DNA of 64,000 nt from Pseudaminobacter soli (ex Li et al. 2025) (GTDB lineage Bacteria > Pseudomonadota > Alphaproteobacteria > Rhizobiales > Rhizobiaceae): contig NZ_JARXVF010000001.1 of the NCBI RefSeq assembly GCF_029892515.1, positions 1,736,001 through 1,800,000 on the forward strand, written 5' to 3'. Of this stretch, positions 1-7,613 are shown in pieces (within the stretch, counting starts at the first letter, position 1; each line of letters starts with the position of its first letter). Below the pieces are notes generated by a model that ran no database searches, was not told where the DNA came from, and worked only from the letters and a program-made list of their open reading frames with translations. The translations under genes and the position numbers were made by a program.

Positions 1-807
1 GGCCTCGACCTTGTAGGGCGGCTCGTCCGGGATAAAATCCTCGCGGAAGGTGGGCAGGCGCTTCAGCGTCTCGAAGCGGCCCCACAGGAAGCCCATGTGC
101 GGCGAGAAGTTCTTGTAGCCCGAGCAGACGAGATAGTCGCAATCCCAGGCCTGGACGTCGATGAGGCCGTGCGGGCCGTAGTGCACGCAGTCGAGGAACA
201 CTTCGGCGCCGGCGGCGTGCGCGACCTTGGCCACCGAGGCGACATCGACGATCGAGCCGATCGAATGCGCCGTCACCGTGCAGGCGACGAGGCGAGTGCG
301 CTCGCCCAGCAGCGGGCGCAGGTCGTCGACATGCAGGTTGCCGTCCTCGCGCATGCGCCACCACTTGAACTTGGCGCCCATCGATTCCAGCGCAAGCCAG
401 GTGGCGATGTTGGCGTCGTGGTCCATGTCGGTGACGATGATTTCGTCGCGCTCTCCGAGCATCTGACCGATGCCGAGGCTGACCAGACGGATGAAGGACG
501 TCGCGTTCATGCCGAAGCAGATTTCGGCCGGGCTATAGGCGTTGATGAGCAGCGCCACGCTCTCGCGCGCCTCGGCGACCGACTGGTCGACCTTAACGCT
601 GCGGCCATAGCGGCCGCCGCGCTGGACGTTGTGGCCGACGAGGTGGTTCTGCACCGCTTCGAGAACGCTCTGCGGGATCTGGGCGCCGGCGGCGTTGTCG
701 AAGAAGATGAAGTCGCCGGCCTTCTGCAGCGCCGGGAACATGGCGCGCACCTGGTCGACTGGGAACGACGCGGCGTCGGCGGGCTCGATGGGACGATGCT
801 GGGTCAT
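1..807 (-). CDS. Cysteine desulfurase-like class V aminotransferase (3' end beyond window)
   Basis: An uninterrupted reading frame of 269 codons runs from an ATG at 807 off the left edge, so the C-terminus is missing. The protein has the fold-type I PLP pattern of class V enzymes: [11 protein letters not shown] near residue 36, an Asp in [11 protein letters not shown] (D206) that would bind the pyridine nitrogen, and SGYKNFSPH with the Schiff-base lysine K232. This matches the SufS-like 'cysteine desulfurase-like' group better than the housekeeping NifS/IscS enzymes, and its true substrate is unknown. It lies 73 bases after an amino-acid ABC permease gene on the same strand and is probably the last visible gene of that operon. 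The ribosome-binding site is weak. Family assignment is firm; function is not. Confidence 0.85.
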   Translation of the reverse strand, partial: MTQHRPIEPADAASFPVDQVRAMFPALQKAGDFIFFDNAAGAQIPQSVLEAVQNHLVGHNVQRGGRYGRSVKVDQSVAEARESVALLINAYSPAEICFGMNATSFIRLVSLGIGQMLGERDEIIVTDMDHDANIATWLALESMGAKFKWWRMREDGNLHVDDLRPLLGERTRLVACTVTAHSIGSIVDVASVAKVAHAAGAEVFLDCVHYGPHGLIDVQAWDCDYLVCSGYKNFSPHMGFLWGRFETLKRLPTFREDFIPDEPPYKVEA

Positions 808-880
808 GGAAAAATGCTTTCTGAGGTCGAGTTGGGTCGTGCGGCGCGGGCGCCGCGGGGGTTCTGCATGGATTGAAGGA

Positions 881-1558
881 TCAGCTTCTGCCGTAGGCGC
901 GCTTGCTGCGTTCTTCGAGATGGCTGACGAGGCGGACCAGCGGCCACAGGAAGGCCAGGTAGATGATCGCCGCCCCGATGAGCGGGGTCGGGTTGGCCAT
1001 CAGCGCCTGGGCGTCGGTGGCCTGCTTCAACAGGTCCGGCATGGCCACGACCGAGGCAAGTGCGGTGTCCTTGTAGACCGAGACGCAGTTGCTGGTGAGC
1101 GGCGGAACGACGATGCGCAGCGCCTGCGGCAGCACCACCTTGCGCAGCGCCAGCCAGAACGGCAGGCCGAGCGCTGCCGCCGCCTCGAACTGGCCGCGCG
1201 GGATGTTCTCGATGCCGGCGCGGCAGACTTCGGCGGTGAAGGCCGCGAGCACCATGGACAGCGCGATCGTCGCCGAGGCGAAGGACGACAGGCGGATGCC
1301 GACGAAGGGCAGCGCATAATAGATGAGGATCAGCACCACCAGGATGGGCAGGGCGCGGAAGACGTCGACATAGAAGACCGCCAGCGTCTTGAGCGGGCGC
1401 GGTCCGTAAAGACGCGCCAGGCAGACCAGCAGGCCGACAATGCAGCCGAAGAAGATGCTGGCGCAGCCGAGCATAATGGTGTTGCCGAGCCCGCGCAGCA
1501 GGATCGGGAAGGATCTGACCAGGATGTCCCAGTTGAAGAAGGTATTGATCAGTTCCAT
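881..1558 (-). CDS. Polar amino acid ABC transporter permease (HisM/GlnP type)
   Basis: A 225-residue inner-membrane protein with about five hydrophobic segments. It carries the EAA loop that docks the ATPase ([20 protein letters not shown], roughly residues 125-144), followed by [10 protein letters not shown], as in His/Glu/Gln/Arg-type permeases. It lies downstream of the periplasmic binding-protein gene, with a strong hairpin between them, and upstream of a class V PLP enzyme. No second permease and no ATPase gene are visible. The ATPase may lie beyond the left edge, or this permease may form a homodimer. The ligand cannot be read from sequence; the neighbouring PLP enzymes suggest an amino acid or a related amine. 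Confidence 0.92.
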   Translation of the reverse strand: MELINTFFNWDILVRSFPILLRGLGNTIMLGCASIFFGCIVGLLVCLARLYGPRPLKTLAVFYVDVFRALPILVVLILIYYALPFVGIRLSSFASATIALSMVLAAFTAEVCRAGIENIPRGQFEAAAALGLPFWLALRKVVLPQALRIVVPPLTSNCVSVYKDTALASVVAMPDLLKQATDAQALMANPTPLIGAAIIYLAFLWPLVRLVSHLEERSKRAYGRS

Positions 1559-1615
1559 GGACCAGCCCGCCTAGAAAGAAACCCGCCGGTCGGCGAGTGC
1601 TAGAATGAAAAACCT

Positions 1616-1645
1616 GAAGCGCCGGCGCAACTGCACCGGCGCTTC
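1616..1645 (-). terminator. Strong hairpin between binding-protein and permease genes
   Basis: GAAGCGCCGG and CCGGCGCTTC form a perfect 10-bp stem with a loop of about 10 bases, placed just after the stop codon of the binding-protein gene. There is no U tract. Hairpins at this place in ABC operons usually protect the upstream mRNA from 3' exonucleases and lower permease expression, and that role is inferred here. Confidence 0.6.
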
Positions 1646-1654
1646 TGGCTTGGT

Positions 1655-2446
1655 TTATTCCGCCTTCGGCAGCGGCATGACCTTGATGGTGCTGGTCTCG
1701 GGGTCGGCGTCGGCCTGGAACCACTTCTTGTGGATCTCGGCCAGGGTGCCGTCTTCCTTCATCGCCGTGATCGCGTCATTGGCCTTCTCGACCAGCGGAT
1801 GGTCCTTCTTGGCCATCATGGCGAAGCGCTCGCCGGTCGGGATGCGGACGAGAACCTTCAGGCCCGGGATCTTGGTCATGGCATACTGGAAGCCAGCCAG
1901 CTCACCCGCACCGCCTTCGATGCGGCCGTTCTGCACCTCGAGCAGCAGGTCCTGCTGCGAAGCGTAGCTCTTGACCTCGGCAATGCCGAGCTTCTCGGCG
2001 TTTTCCTTGGCCCAGGCTTCGCCCGTGGTGGCGGCGACAACGCCGATGGTCTTGCCCTTCAGGTCGTCGAGCGAGGTGACGGTGGAACCTTCCTTGCCGA
2101 CCACGGTGCCATCGCTGTCGTAGTAGGGCTGGGTGAAGGACTGGTTCTGCAGGCGCTCATTGGTGATCGAGATCGACGAGATGGCGAAATCGATGCGGCC
2201 CGAGCTGGTGCCGGCGAACAGAGCCTGGAAGCCCATGTCCTGGAACTCGACATCCATGCCGAGGCGCTTGCCGACTTCCTTGGCGACGTCGACTTCGTAG
2301 CCCTCGAAATCACCGACATCGGTCTTGTATTCCCACGGCGGATTGGCCGGATAGGCACCAACCGTGATCGTGTCGGCGAAGGTCGGCGCCATGAAGGCAA
2401 AGCCGGCCGCTACCACCATTCCCGTTAGACTCAAGCGCTTGAGCAT
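1655..2446 (-). CDS. ABC transporter substrate-binding protein, family 3
   Basis: A 263-residue periplasmic binding protein. The start at 2446 is preferred over an upstream in-frame start because GAGGGAG lies just before it and the protein then begins with a normal signal peptide (MLKRLSLTGMVVAAGFAFMAPTFA). The mature part begins TITVGAYPANPPWEYK and contains GYEVDVAKEVGKRLG and GRIDFAISSISITNERLQNQSFTQPY (split here across two typical blocks), which are hallmarks of polar amino acid binding proteins (SBP_bac_3). It would capture an amino-acid-like ligand for the downstream permease. The gene follows a class V PLP enzyme gene and probably shares its operator-controlled promoter. Confidence 0.93.
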   Translation of the reverse strand: MLKRLSLTGMVVAAGFAFMAPTFADTITVGAYPANPPWEYKTDVGDFEGYEVDVAKEVGKRLGMDVEFQDMGFQALFAGTSSGRIDFAISSISITNERLQNQSFTQPYYDSDGTVVGKEGSTVTSLDDLKGKTIGVVAATTGEAWAKENAEKLGIAEVKSYASQQDLLLEVQNGRIEGGAGELAGFQYAMTKIPGLKVLVRIPTGERFAMMAKKDHPLVEKANDAITAMKEDGTLAEIHKKWFQADADPETSTIKVMPLPKAE

Positions 2447-2603
2447 TTTCACTCCCTCTATTTGGCCACACAACGTGGCGCCCTAAACTTCCACCTCTTC
2501 CAGCGTCGCGTTGCCCGGACGCCGCAGGCGGGGGTTGCCTGAATTCCTTCCCTGGAGCGAGATGACTTTTCCGTAAATCGCTATCTCGCTCTGAACATTT
2601 GTT

Positions 2604-3743
2604 TTATGACGCCCGCCGCTCGCGCCAGCCGATACGCCGCTCGAGGCCGCAAAACAGTGCTTCGACCGCATTGTCGCAAGTGACGGTGCCGGGCGACAGC
2701 CGGAGCGTCGAGCCGCGCGCATCGCTATAGAGCTTTTCGGTGCGCAGTTCCGAGACGAGGCGAGGCGCATCCACGCCTTCCGGCAGGGTGAGCATGACGC
2801 TGCCGCCGCGCTCGCGCTCGTCGATCGGCGAGGCCACCGCCCAGCCGTTTTCCAGCGCGCGCTCGATGATGCGCTCGGTGAGGACGAGGTTGTGTGCGCG
2901 GATGGCATCGATGCCGGTGCGCATGGCCCATTCCAGCCCCGGCAGCGAGGCGACGCTGGCAAGGATAGCCGGCGTGCCGTGGTCGAAGCGGCGCACGTCG
3001 GAAGCGTAGGTGAACTTGTCGAGGTCCCAGGAGAAGGGATTTTCCTGGCTGAACCAGCCGCGCAGCTCGGGCTCGCAAGCTGCGAGCAACTCGGGCCGCA
3101 CGTGCAGGACACCCGCGCCGGAAGTTCCGCACAGCCATTTCAGCGAGGAAGAAACGACAAAATCCACGCCCGTTTCAGGCACGGTGAAGGGTGCCACGCC
3201 GACGCCCTGGGTGATGTCGACGCCGACAATCGAGCCCATGCGGCGGCCATGCTCGGCAAGGCGCGCGACGTCGCAGCGGTGCGAGGCGGTCGAAGTGACG
3301 AAAGTCAGCAGTGCTACGCCGACGTCCTCCCCCCAGCGGGCGATGACGTCCTCGTCGCGCACCCAGGTTTCGCCGGGGCGAAGCGGCACGGTGTCGAGCA
3401 CGAAGCCGAAGCGCTCGGCAAGCTTTGCCAAAAGGAAATGCAGGCTGGGAAAACAATCGCCGGCAACGAGGAAGCGACGGCCCTTCAGCTGCGCTTCCGG
3501 CAAGGAGCCAACGAGGCTGTAGAGCGCGGTCGTGACGTTTTCGGCGGTCGTCAGCGAGCCGGCCGGCACGTCGATCAGCTTGCTCCAAGCGCCGATGAAG
3601 CGCTGGCGCGCGGCCATGGCTGCAGGCCACTGGCCATCGTCCTCAGCCGACCAGATCGCCGAGAAATCCGACAAGGCAGCCGCCATCGCCTCAGACTTGC
3701 CCGGAAAGGTGCCGATCGAGTGGTAAAGAAAATAGCCAGACAA
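2604..3743 (-). CDS. Class V aminotransferase-fold PLP enzyme (kynureninase-like)
   Basis: A 379-residue fold-type I PLP enzyme. The translation begins at a TTG preceded by AGGGAG; no better ATG exists before the conserved N-terminus. The PLP lysine is K202 in SSSLKWLCGTSGAG, and D176 in VGVDITQGVG would contact the cofactor ring. The arrangement resembles kynureninase and isopenicillin-epimerase-like enzymes, but the substrate is not identifiable. It appears to be the first gene of the leftward cluster, followed by the binding protein, the permease and a second class V enzyme. A palindromic operator lies 17-34 bases upstream of the start, and a similar one precedes the GntR gene at 4954, so repression by that regulator is likely. 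Confidence 0.85.
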   Translation of the reverse strand: MSGYFLYHSIGTFPGKSEAMAAALSDFSAIWSAEDDGQWPAAMAARQRFIGAWSKLIDVPAGSLTTAENVTTALYSLVGSLPEAQLKGRRFLVAGDCFPSLHFLLAKLAERFGFVLDTVPLRPGETWVRDEDVIARWGEDVGVALLTFVTSTASHRCDVARLAEHGRRMGSIVGVDITQGVGVAPFTVPETGVDFVVSSSLKWLCGTSGAGVLHVRPELLAACEPELRGWFSQENPFSWDLDKFTYASDVRRFDHGTPAILASVASLPGLEWAMRTGIDAIRAHNLVLTERIIERALENGWAVASPIDERERGGSVMLTLPEGVDAPRLVSELRTEKLYSDARGSTLRLSPGTVTCDNAVEALFCGLERRIGWRERRAS

Positions 3744-3759
3744 TGCTCACTCCCTGTCT

Positions 3760-3777
3760 TGTGATCATGTGATCATA
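3760..3777. promoter_or_regulatory. Palindromic operator, copy 1 (probable GntR site)
   Basis: TGTGATCATGTGATCATA is a near-perfect inverted repeat with half-site TGATCA and a 2-base centre. It lies just upstream of the ribosome-binding site of the class V enzyme gene. A related 18-mer is found at 5017-5034 before the GntR-family gene. A weaker palindrome, TGATCCAGATCA, follows at 3783-3794. Confidence 0.7.
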
Positions 3778-3782
3778 AAATC

Positions 3783-3794
3783 TGATCCAGATCA
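3783..3794. promoter_or_regulatory. Weaker accessory palindrome next to operator copy 1
   Basis: TGATCCAGATCA is a 12-base inverted repeat with shortened half-sites, centred about 20 bases (two helical turns) from the main operator. It could be a second, lower-affinity site. Confidence 0.35.
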
Positions 3795-4014
3795 ACCAAG
3801 GCCGGGCGAACATTTTTTGGATGCCCCCAGCGGGCTGACAGTTATCCCGTTCCTGGATGTGAAAATTGGCGAGATTTGAGCAAGGCCGATGGCCCTATCA
3901 CGCGGCGCTGCCTTGTCGCAGGAAGGCGTGCTAGTGTTTGACTGTGTGGGGCCGACAACGAGAGGCAGTGACTATCATTTGGACCGCTTTGGCCATGTCG
4001 GCGTCGAGGCATGG

Positions 4015-4061
4015 ATTCCCGACACTCTCCGCTCGTTTCACTCGCTCACGAGGTCGGGAAT
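4015..4061. repeat. Dispersed-type palindromic sequence (ATTCCCGAC...GTCGGGAAT)
   Basis: ATTCCCGAC and GTCGGGAAT are perfect inverted repeats flanking about 29 bases. The block lies in the 517-base gap between the class V enzyme gene and the GntR gene. A 66-codon open frame across this gap (3889-4089) has no recognisable product and I do not call it. Another non-coding, repeat-like GC-rich block follows at about 4149-4222. Apart from the operator, I see nothing else in the gap. Confidence 0.5.
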
Positions 4062-4261
4062 GACGGAGTTGATCTCGTTCGGTGCGTAACTTTCGCCGTC
4101 GATAGGCCGTGAGGCGTCGGGTCCTTCAATTGATAAGTGGACCACGCCTTCCACTCCGTCGTCCTCGGGCCGGAGCACGAGCGAAGCGAAGTGCGGAGGT
4201 TCCGGGGACCCAGGCCTCGGACTCGCAGGTGGCAGTCCGGTCCAGGCTGCAGCCTAAGTGC

Positions 4262-4954
4262 TTACGGCACGTCCGGGCAGATGCCGCGCAATGTTTCCTG
4301 CGTGGCGCGGATGTCGGCCTCGACCTCGGCGCGGGCGCGGGCGAAATCGCGGTCCTTCAGCGCAATGATGATCGCCCTGTGGCGGCCGGAGGGCTCCATG
4401 ACCCCGGCCTTCATCGACGGCGCGACATGATGTGACAAAAGCCGCATGTAGGGGCCGAAGCGCAGCCAAAGCGTCTCGATGAGCTGGAACAGCACATCCG
4501 AACCCGAGGCGCGGTAGATGATGAAATGGAACTGCTGGTTCTTGCTGATGAGGTCGTAGATGCTGTCATTGCGGCCGATGTCCTGCTGCTCGGCAACGAT
4601 CTGCTCGAGCGCGGCGATGTCGGCAGCGGAGAGGCGCGGCGCGCCGAGTTCAGCGGCAAGGCCCTCGACAGCGACGCGCGCCTGGCAGAGATCGTCCAGC
4701 CGCGCCAGCGTGACCGGCGGCACGCAGGCCGAGCCGTTGGCCGCGATTTCCAGGGCGTTTTCGGCCGCCAGCCGGCGCAGCGCCTCGCGCACCGGCATGT
4801 TGCTGGTGCCGAAGGCTTCGGCGAGGGATGCGATGGTCAGCGTCTGCGCGGGATCGAAGCGGCCGATCATCAGCGCATGGCGCAGCTGTTGATAGACGCC
4901 GTCCTGCACCGTCATACGCGACGCCACCGGCTCAAATCCCACATCGACAGCCAT
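4262..4954 (-). CDS. GntR-family transcriptional regulator (FCD domain)
   Basis: A 230-residue regulator starting MAVDVGFEPV. The start at 4954 is chosen because AGAGGG precedes it; a longer frame to 5017 has no support. The N-terminal winged helix has the GntR pattern (FGTSNMPVREALRRLAAENA). The C-terminal two thirds is an all-helical FCD ligand-binding domain, as in FadR-type repressors of catabolic operons. The palindrome at 5017-5034 lies 63 bases upstream and a similar one precedes the class V enzyme at 3743, so the protein probably represses itself and the transport cluster. The fumarylpyruvate-hydrolase-like gene lies immediately upstream on the same strand. The effector is probably the transported compound or a breakdown product; this is inference. 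Confidence 0.9.
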   Translation of the reverse strand: MAVDVGFEPVASRMTVQDGVYQQLRHALMIGRFDPAQTLTIASLAEAFGTSNMPVREALRRLAAENALEIAANGSACVPPVTLARLDDLCQARVAVEGLAAELGAPRLSAADIAALEQIVAEQQDIGRNDSIYDLISKNQQFHFIIYRASGSDVLFQLIETLWLRFGPYMRLLSHHVAPSMKAGVMEPSGRHRAIIIALKDRDFARARAEVEADIRATQETLRGICPDVP

Positions 4955-5016
4955 GCTACCCTCTTTCCCGACACGCCTGACGGGGCGCAATCGCAGCCAC
5001 CCGCGACTCCGCCGCA

Positions 5017-5034
5017 TGTGATCATCTGATCACA
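5017..5034. promoter_or_regulatory. Palindromic operator, copy 2 (probable GntR site)
   Basis: TGTGATCATCTGATCACA has 8-base arms that are exact inverted complements around a TC centre. It lies between the FAH-family gene (ends 5064) and the GntR gene (starts 4954). It matches the operator at 3760-3777 in 15 of 18 positions. Confidence 0.7.
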
Positions 5035-5063
5035 GTTTCAGGCCATCGCCAAGCGGGTTGAAA

Positions 5064-5780
5064 TCAGGCGGGATCGCCAATGGTGATATGGAGCGGGGGA
5101 AGGCCGGCGATTTCGCCAACCAGCCTGTTGCCCGGCCGAACCGCACCGACGCCGGCGGGCGTACCGGTGAAGATAAGATCGCCGGCACCCAGGCGGTAGA
5201 AGCGCGAGACGTGGGCGATGACGTCGCCCACCGGCCAGATCATCTCGGAGAGGTCGCCGTCCTGCTTGTTTGCGCCGTCGACCGACAGCGCAATGCGCCC
5301 CCGCCCCGGGTCGAATCCGGCGGCGTCCGCCTTGGCGGCAGACACCAGGCGCCCGGTCGGCGCGGACTCTTCGACATTCTTGGCGACATCCCAGGGCCGG
5401 CCGAGGTCCTTGGCGGCCGACTGCAGGTCGCGACGCGTCATGTCGAGCCCGACGCCATAGCCCCAGACCGTCTTCATGGCTTCGTCCGCATCCACCCGGA
5501 ATGCCGGCGCGCCCAGCGCGACGACCAGCTCGACCTCGAAGTGATAGCTTTCGGTTTCCGGCGGATAGGCGATGCGGCAAGCGTCGGCGGGATCGGCATT
5601 CACCACCGTCTCGGCCCATTTGCTGAAGAAGAAGGGCGGCTCGCGGTCGGGGTCCTTGCCCATTTCACGGGCGTGGGCAGCATAGTTGCGCCCGATGCAG
5701 AACACCCGGCGCACCGGAAAATCGTCGCCGTCGACGGTCTTGAGCAAAGTCGCCGGCGCGGGTTCGAACGCTGTTGCCAC
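5064..5780 (-). CDS. Fumarylacetoacetate hydrolase family protein (fumarylpyruvate hydrolase-like)
   Basis: A 238-residue protein of the short FAH family. The GTG at 5780 is chosen, with AGG eight bases upstream; this starts the protein just before the conserved FCIGRNYAAHAREMGKDP and gives the usual length. Metal-binding acidic residues occur in YHFEVELVVALG, and GVGLDMTRRDLQ and FTGTPAGVGAV are typical family blocks. Members cleave C-C bonds of 2,4-dioxo acids such as fumarylpyruvate or decarboxylate and tautomerise related acids. It lies directly upstream of the GntR gene on the same strand, so it probably belongs to the same catabolic unit as the ABC transporter and PLP enzymes. The exact substrate is unknown. 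Confidence 0.87.
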   Translation of the reverse strand: MATAFEPAPATLLKTVDGDDFPVRRVFCIGRNYAAHAREMGKDPDREPPFFFSKWAETVVNADPADACRIAYPPETESYHFEVELVVALGAPAFRVDADEAMKTVWGYGVGLDMTRRDLQSAAKDLGRPWDVAKNVEESAPTGRLVSAAKADAAGFDPGRGRIALSVDGANKQDGDLSEMIWPVGDVIAHVSRFYRLGAGDLIFTGTPAGVGAVRPGNRLVGEIAGLPPLHITIGDPA

Positions 5781-6180
5781 GGTTTGTTCCTGCCTCTCGC
5801 GGCCCCTGCCGCTTTTGCCTCCGATTAAACTGCTTTGTTGAACAGTTCCAGCCATGCGGGGATTTCGAGACTGGCTTTGTCGACCACGCCGCGGCCGGCA
5901 CATCCTCCTCATGAAAATAATTTGACAGAAAGGAAAATATCGGATTGCATCGACGGCGCTTGGCGATGCGTTGCGGGTTTCCGTGGCCGTCTCAGGCACG
6001 GGATCGGCAAGCTGATCGGCGGCCGGACCGGCAAGGCATAGCAGAGCAAGCCCGCTCAACCTTTTACAGTCGATGACGATCCGGAGTTCGCACCTCCAGG
6101 GACAGGGCTCATAGCGCGAAGGCGGCAAAGACCGCGCCTTCGGGACCGCTTGGGAACCAGACCTGGAAGGACGACGACGG
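5781..6180. other. Divergent intergenic region, FAH gene / 8-oxoguanine deaminase
   Basis: A 400-base gap between divergent genes with no convincing gene. It contains a TTGACA at 5922-5927 that could be a -35 element for rightward transcription, but the hexamer 17 bases later (TTGCAT) is a poor -10. In-frame extensions of the FAH gene into this gap have no ribosome-binding site and look non-coding. Confidence 0.4.
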
Positions 6181-7533
6181 ATGACTGTAGACCTGCTTGT
6201 TCGCGATGCGCATGTTTATGTGGATCGCGGCTGGGAAGTGGCCGGCGGCTGGGTGGCCATCAAGGGCAACCGCGTGCACGCCATCGGCAAGGCCGGCGAG
6301 GAGCCGGAGGCCAAGCGCACCATCTCGGCCCGCGGCCGGCTGGTGACGCCGGGGCTGATCAACGCCCACCACCACATGTACCAGAACCTTACCCGCTCCT
6401 ATGCGCCGGTGACCAACGGCACGCTGTTCGAGTGGCTGACCGGGCTCTATCCGCTCTGGGCCGATCTCGACGAAGAGTCGGTCTATCTCTCGACCTATAT
6501 CGCCATGGCCGAGCTTCTGATGGGTGGCTGCACCACCTCGATGGACCACATGTATGTCCATCCCAAACCCTTTCTGATCGACGCGCAGTTCCGTGCCAGC
6601 ACCGACATCGGCTTCCGCTTCTATGCCACGCGCGGCTCGATGACCCGTTCTGTGGAAGACGGCGGCCTGCCGCCGAAATCGGTTGTGCAGGACGAGGAGA
6701 CGATCCTCGCCGACAGCGTGCGGTTGGTCGAAAAATACCACGACGCTTCCGCCGGCTCGATGACACGGTTGGCGCTGGCGCCCTGCTCGTTGTTCTCGGT
6801 CACCGAGCGCATCATGTCGGAATCGGCGCGGTTGGCGGAAAAGTATGACCTGCGGCTGCACACGCATCTGGCCGAGGACCCGCAGGAGGACGTTTACTGC
6901 GCCGAGGTCTATGGCTGCACCCCGACCGAATATTTCGAGCGCGTCGGCTGGGCGAGCAAGCGCTCCTGGGTGGCGCATTACATCTATCCCTCGGATGAAG
7001 AGATCGGCCGGCTGGCCCATGCGGGCGTCTGCACCGCGCAGTGCCCATGCTCCAACATGCTGATCGGCGGGGGTGCTGCCGACGCCATGGGCCTGCGGGC
7101 GCGCGGCATGCCGGTGGGGCTGGGCTGCGACGGTTCAGCCTCGACAGACCACGCCTCGATGTGGCTGGAGGCGCGCACCGCGCTGCTGCTCGGCCGCTTC
7201 CGCAACGGCCCCAACTCGATGTCGGCGCGCGATGCGCTCGACATCGCCACGCGCGGCGGCGCGGCCTGCCTTGGCTGGGAGGATGAGATCGGCCATCTGC
7301 GGCCCGGCGCCTGCGCCGACCTGGTCATCTGGGAAATGTCCGACATCGCGCTTGCCGGCGCTCATACCGACCCCGTCGAAGCCTGGCTGCGCTGCGGTCC
7401 GGCGACCGCCGGCACCACCATCGTCAACGGCAAGGTGCTGGTCGAGAACAGCCGGCCGACCATGGCCGGACTGAACGACGTGCTGCGCGAACACGCCACG
7501 CACGCCCGCCGCATCCAGCGACTGGCTGCCTGA
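6181..7533 (+). CDS. 8-oxoguanine deaminase (amidohydrolase superfamily)
   Basis: A 450-residue cytosolic metal-dependent deaminase. The metal site is visible: HxH in NAHHHMYQ (H63, H65), H229 in LHTHLAED with E232 as probable proton shuttle, H266 in WVAHYIY and D317 in GLGCDGS. The HHHMYQNLTR block and overall length match the 8-oxoguanine deaminase group, related to the AtzB/TrzN triazine hydrolases; these convert 8-oxoguanine to urate and ammonia. The NCS2 purine permease immediately downstream supports a purine role. The start is preceded by GGACGACGACGG and fits the family N-terminus. Other purine or triazine substrates are possible. Confidence 0.86.
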   Translation: MTVDLLVRDAHVYVDRGWEVAGGWVAIKGNRVHAIGKAGEEPEAKRTISARGRLVTPGLINAHHHMYQNLTRSYAPVTNGTLFEWLTGLYPLWADLDEESVYLSTYIAMAELLMGGCTTSMDHMYVHPKPFLIDAQFRASTDIGFRFYATRGSMTRSVEDGGLPPKSVVQDEETILADSVRLVEKYHDASAGSMTRLALAPCSLFSVTERIMSESARLAEKYDLRLHTHLAEDPQEDVYCAEVYGCTPTEYFERVGWASKRSWVAHYIYPSDEEIGRLAHAGVCTAQCPCSNMLIGGGAADAMGLRARGMPVGLGCDGSASTDHASMWLEARTALLLGRFRNGPNSMSARDALDIATRGGAACLGWEDEIGHLRPGACADLVIWEMSDIALAGAHTDPVEAWLRCGPATAGTTIVNGKVLVENSRPTMAGLNDVLREHATHARRIQRLAA

Positions 7534-7536
7534 CAG

Positions 7537-7559
7537 CTTGCCGGCCACGGGCCGGCAAG
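7537..7559 (+). terminator. Intercistronic hairpin after the deaminase gene
   Basis: CTTGCCGGCC and GGCCGGCAAG form a perfect stem over a loop of about three bases, a few bases after the stop codon. There is no U tract, so it is more likely an attenuator or mRNA-stabilising hairpin than a terminator. Confidence 0.5.
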
Positions 7560-7613
7560 AACCAAAACTACAATAACCAAACCGCACGTCTGCTTCTGGG
7601 AGGAGGAAGTATC

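Noticed and set aside
97-1603. Long plus-strand reading frames opposite the left cluster
   Set aside because: They are Arg/Gly/Ala-rich shadows of the minus-strand genes, caused by high G+C.
3889-4089. 66-codon reading frame in the gap before the GntR gene
   Set aside because: It runs through a palindromic intergenic repeat and has no protein-like features.
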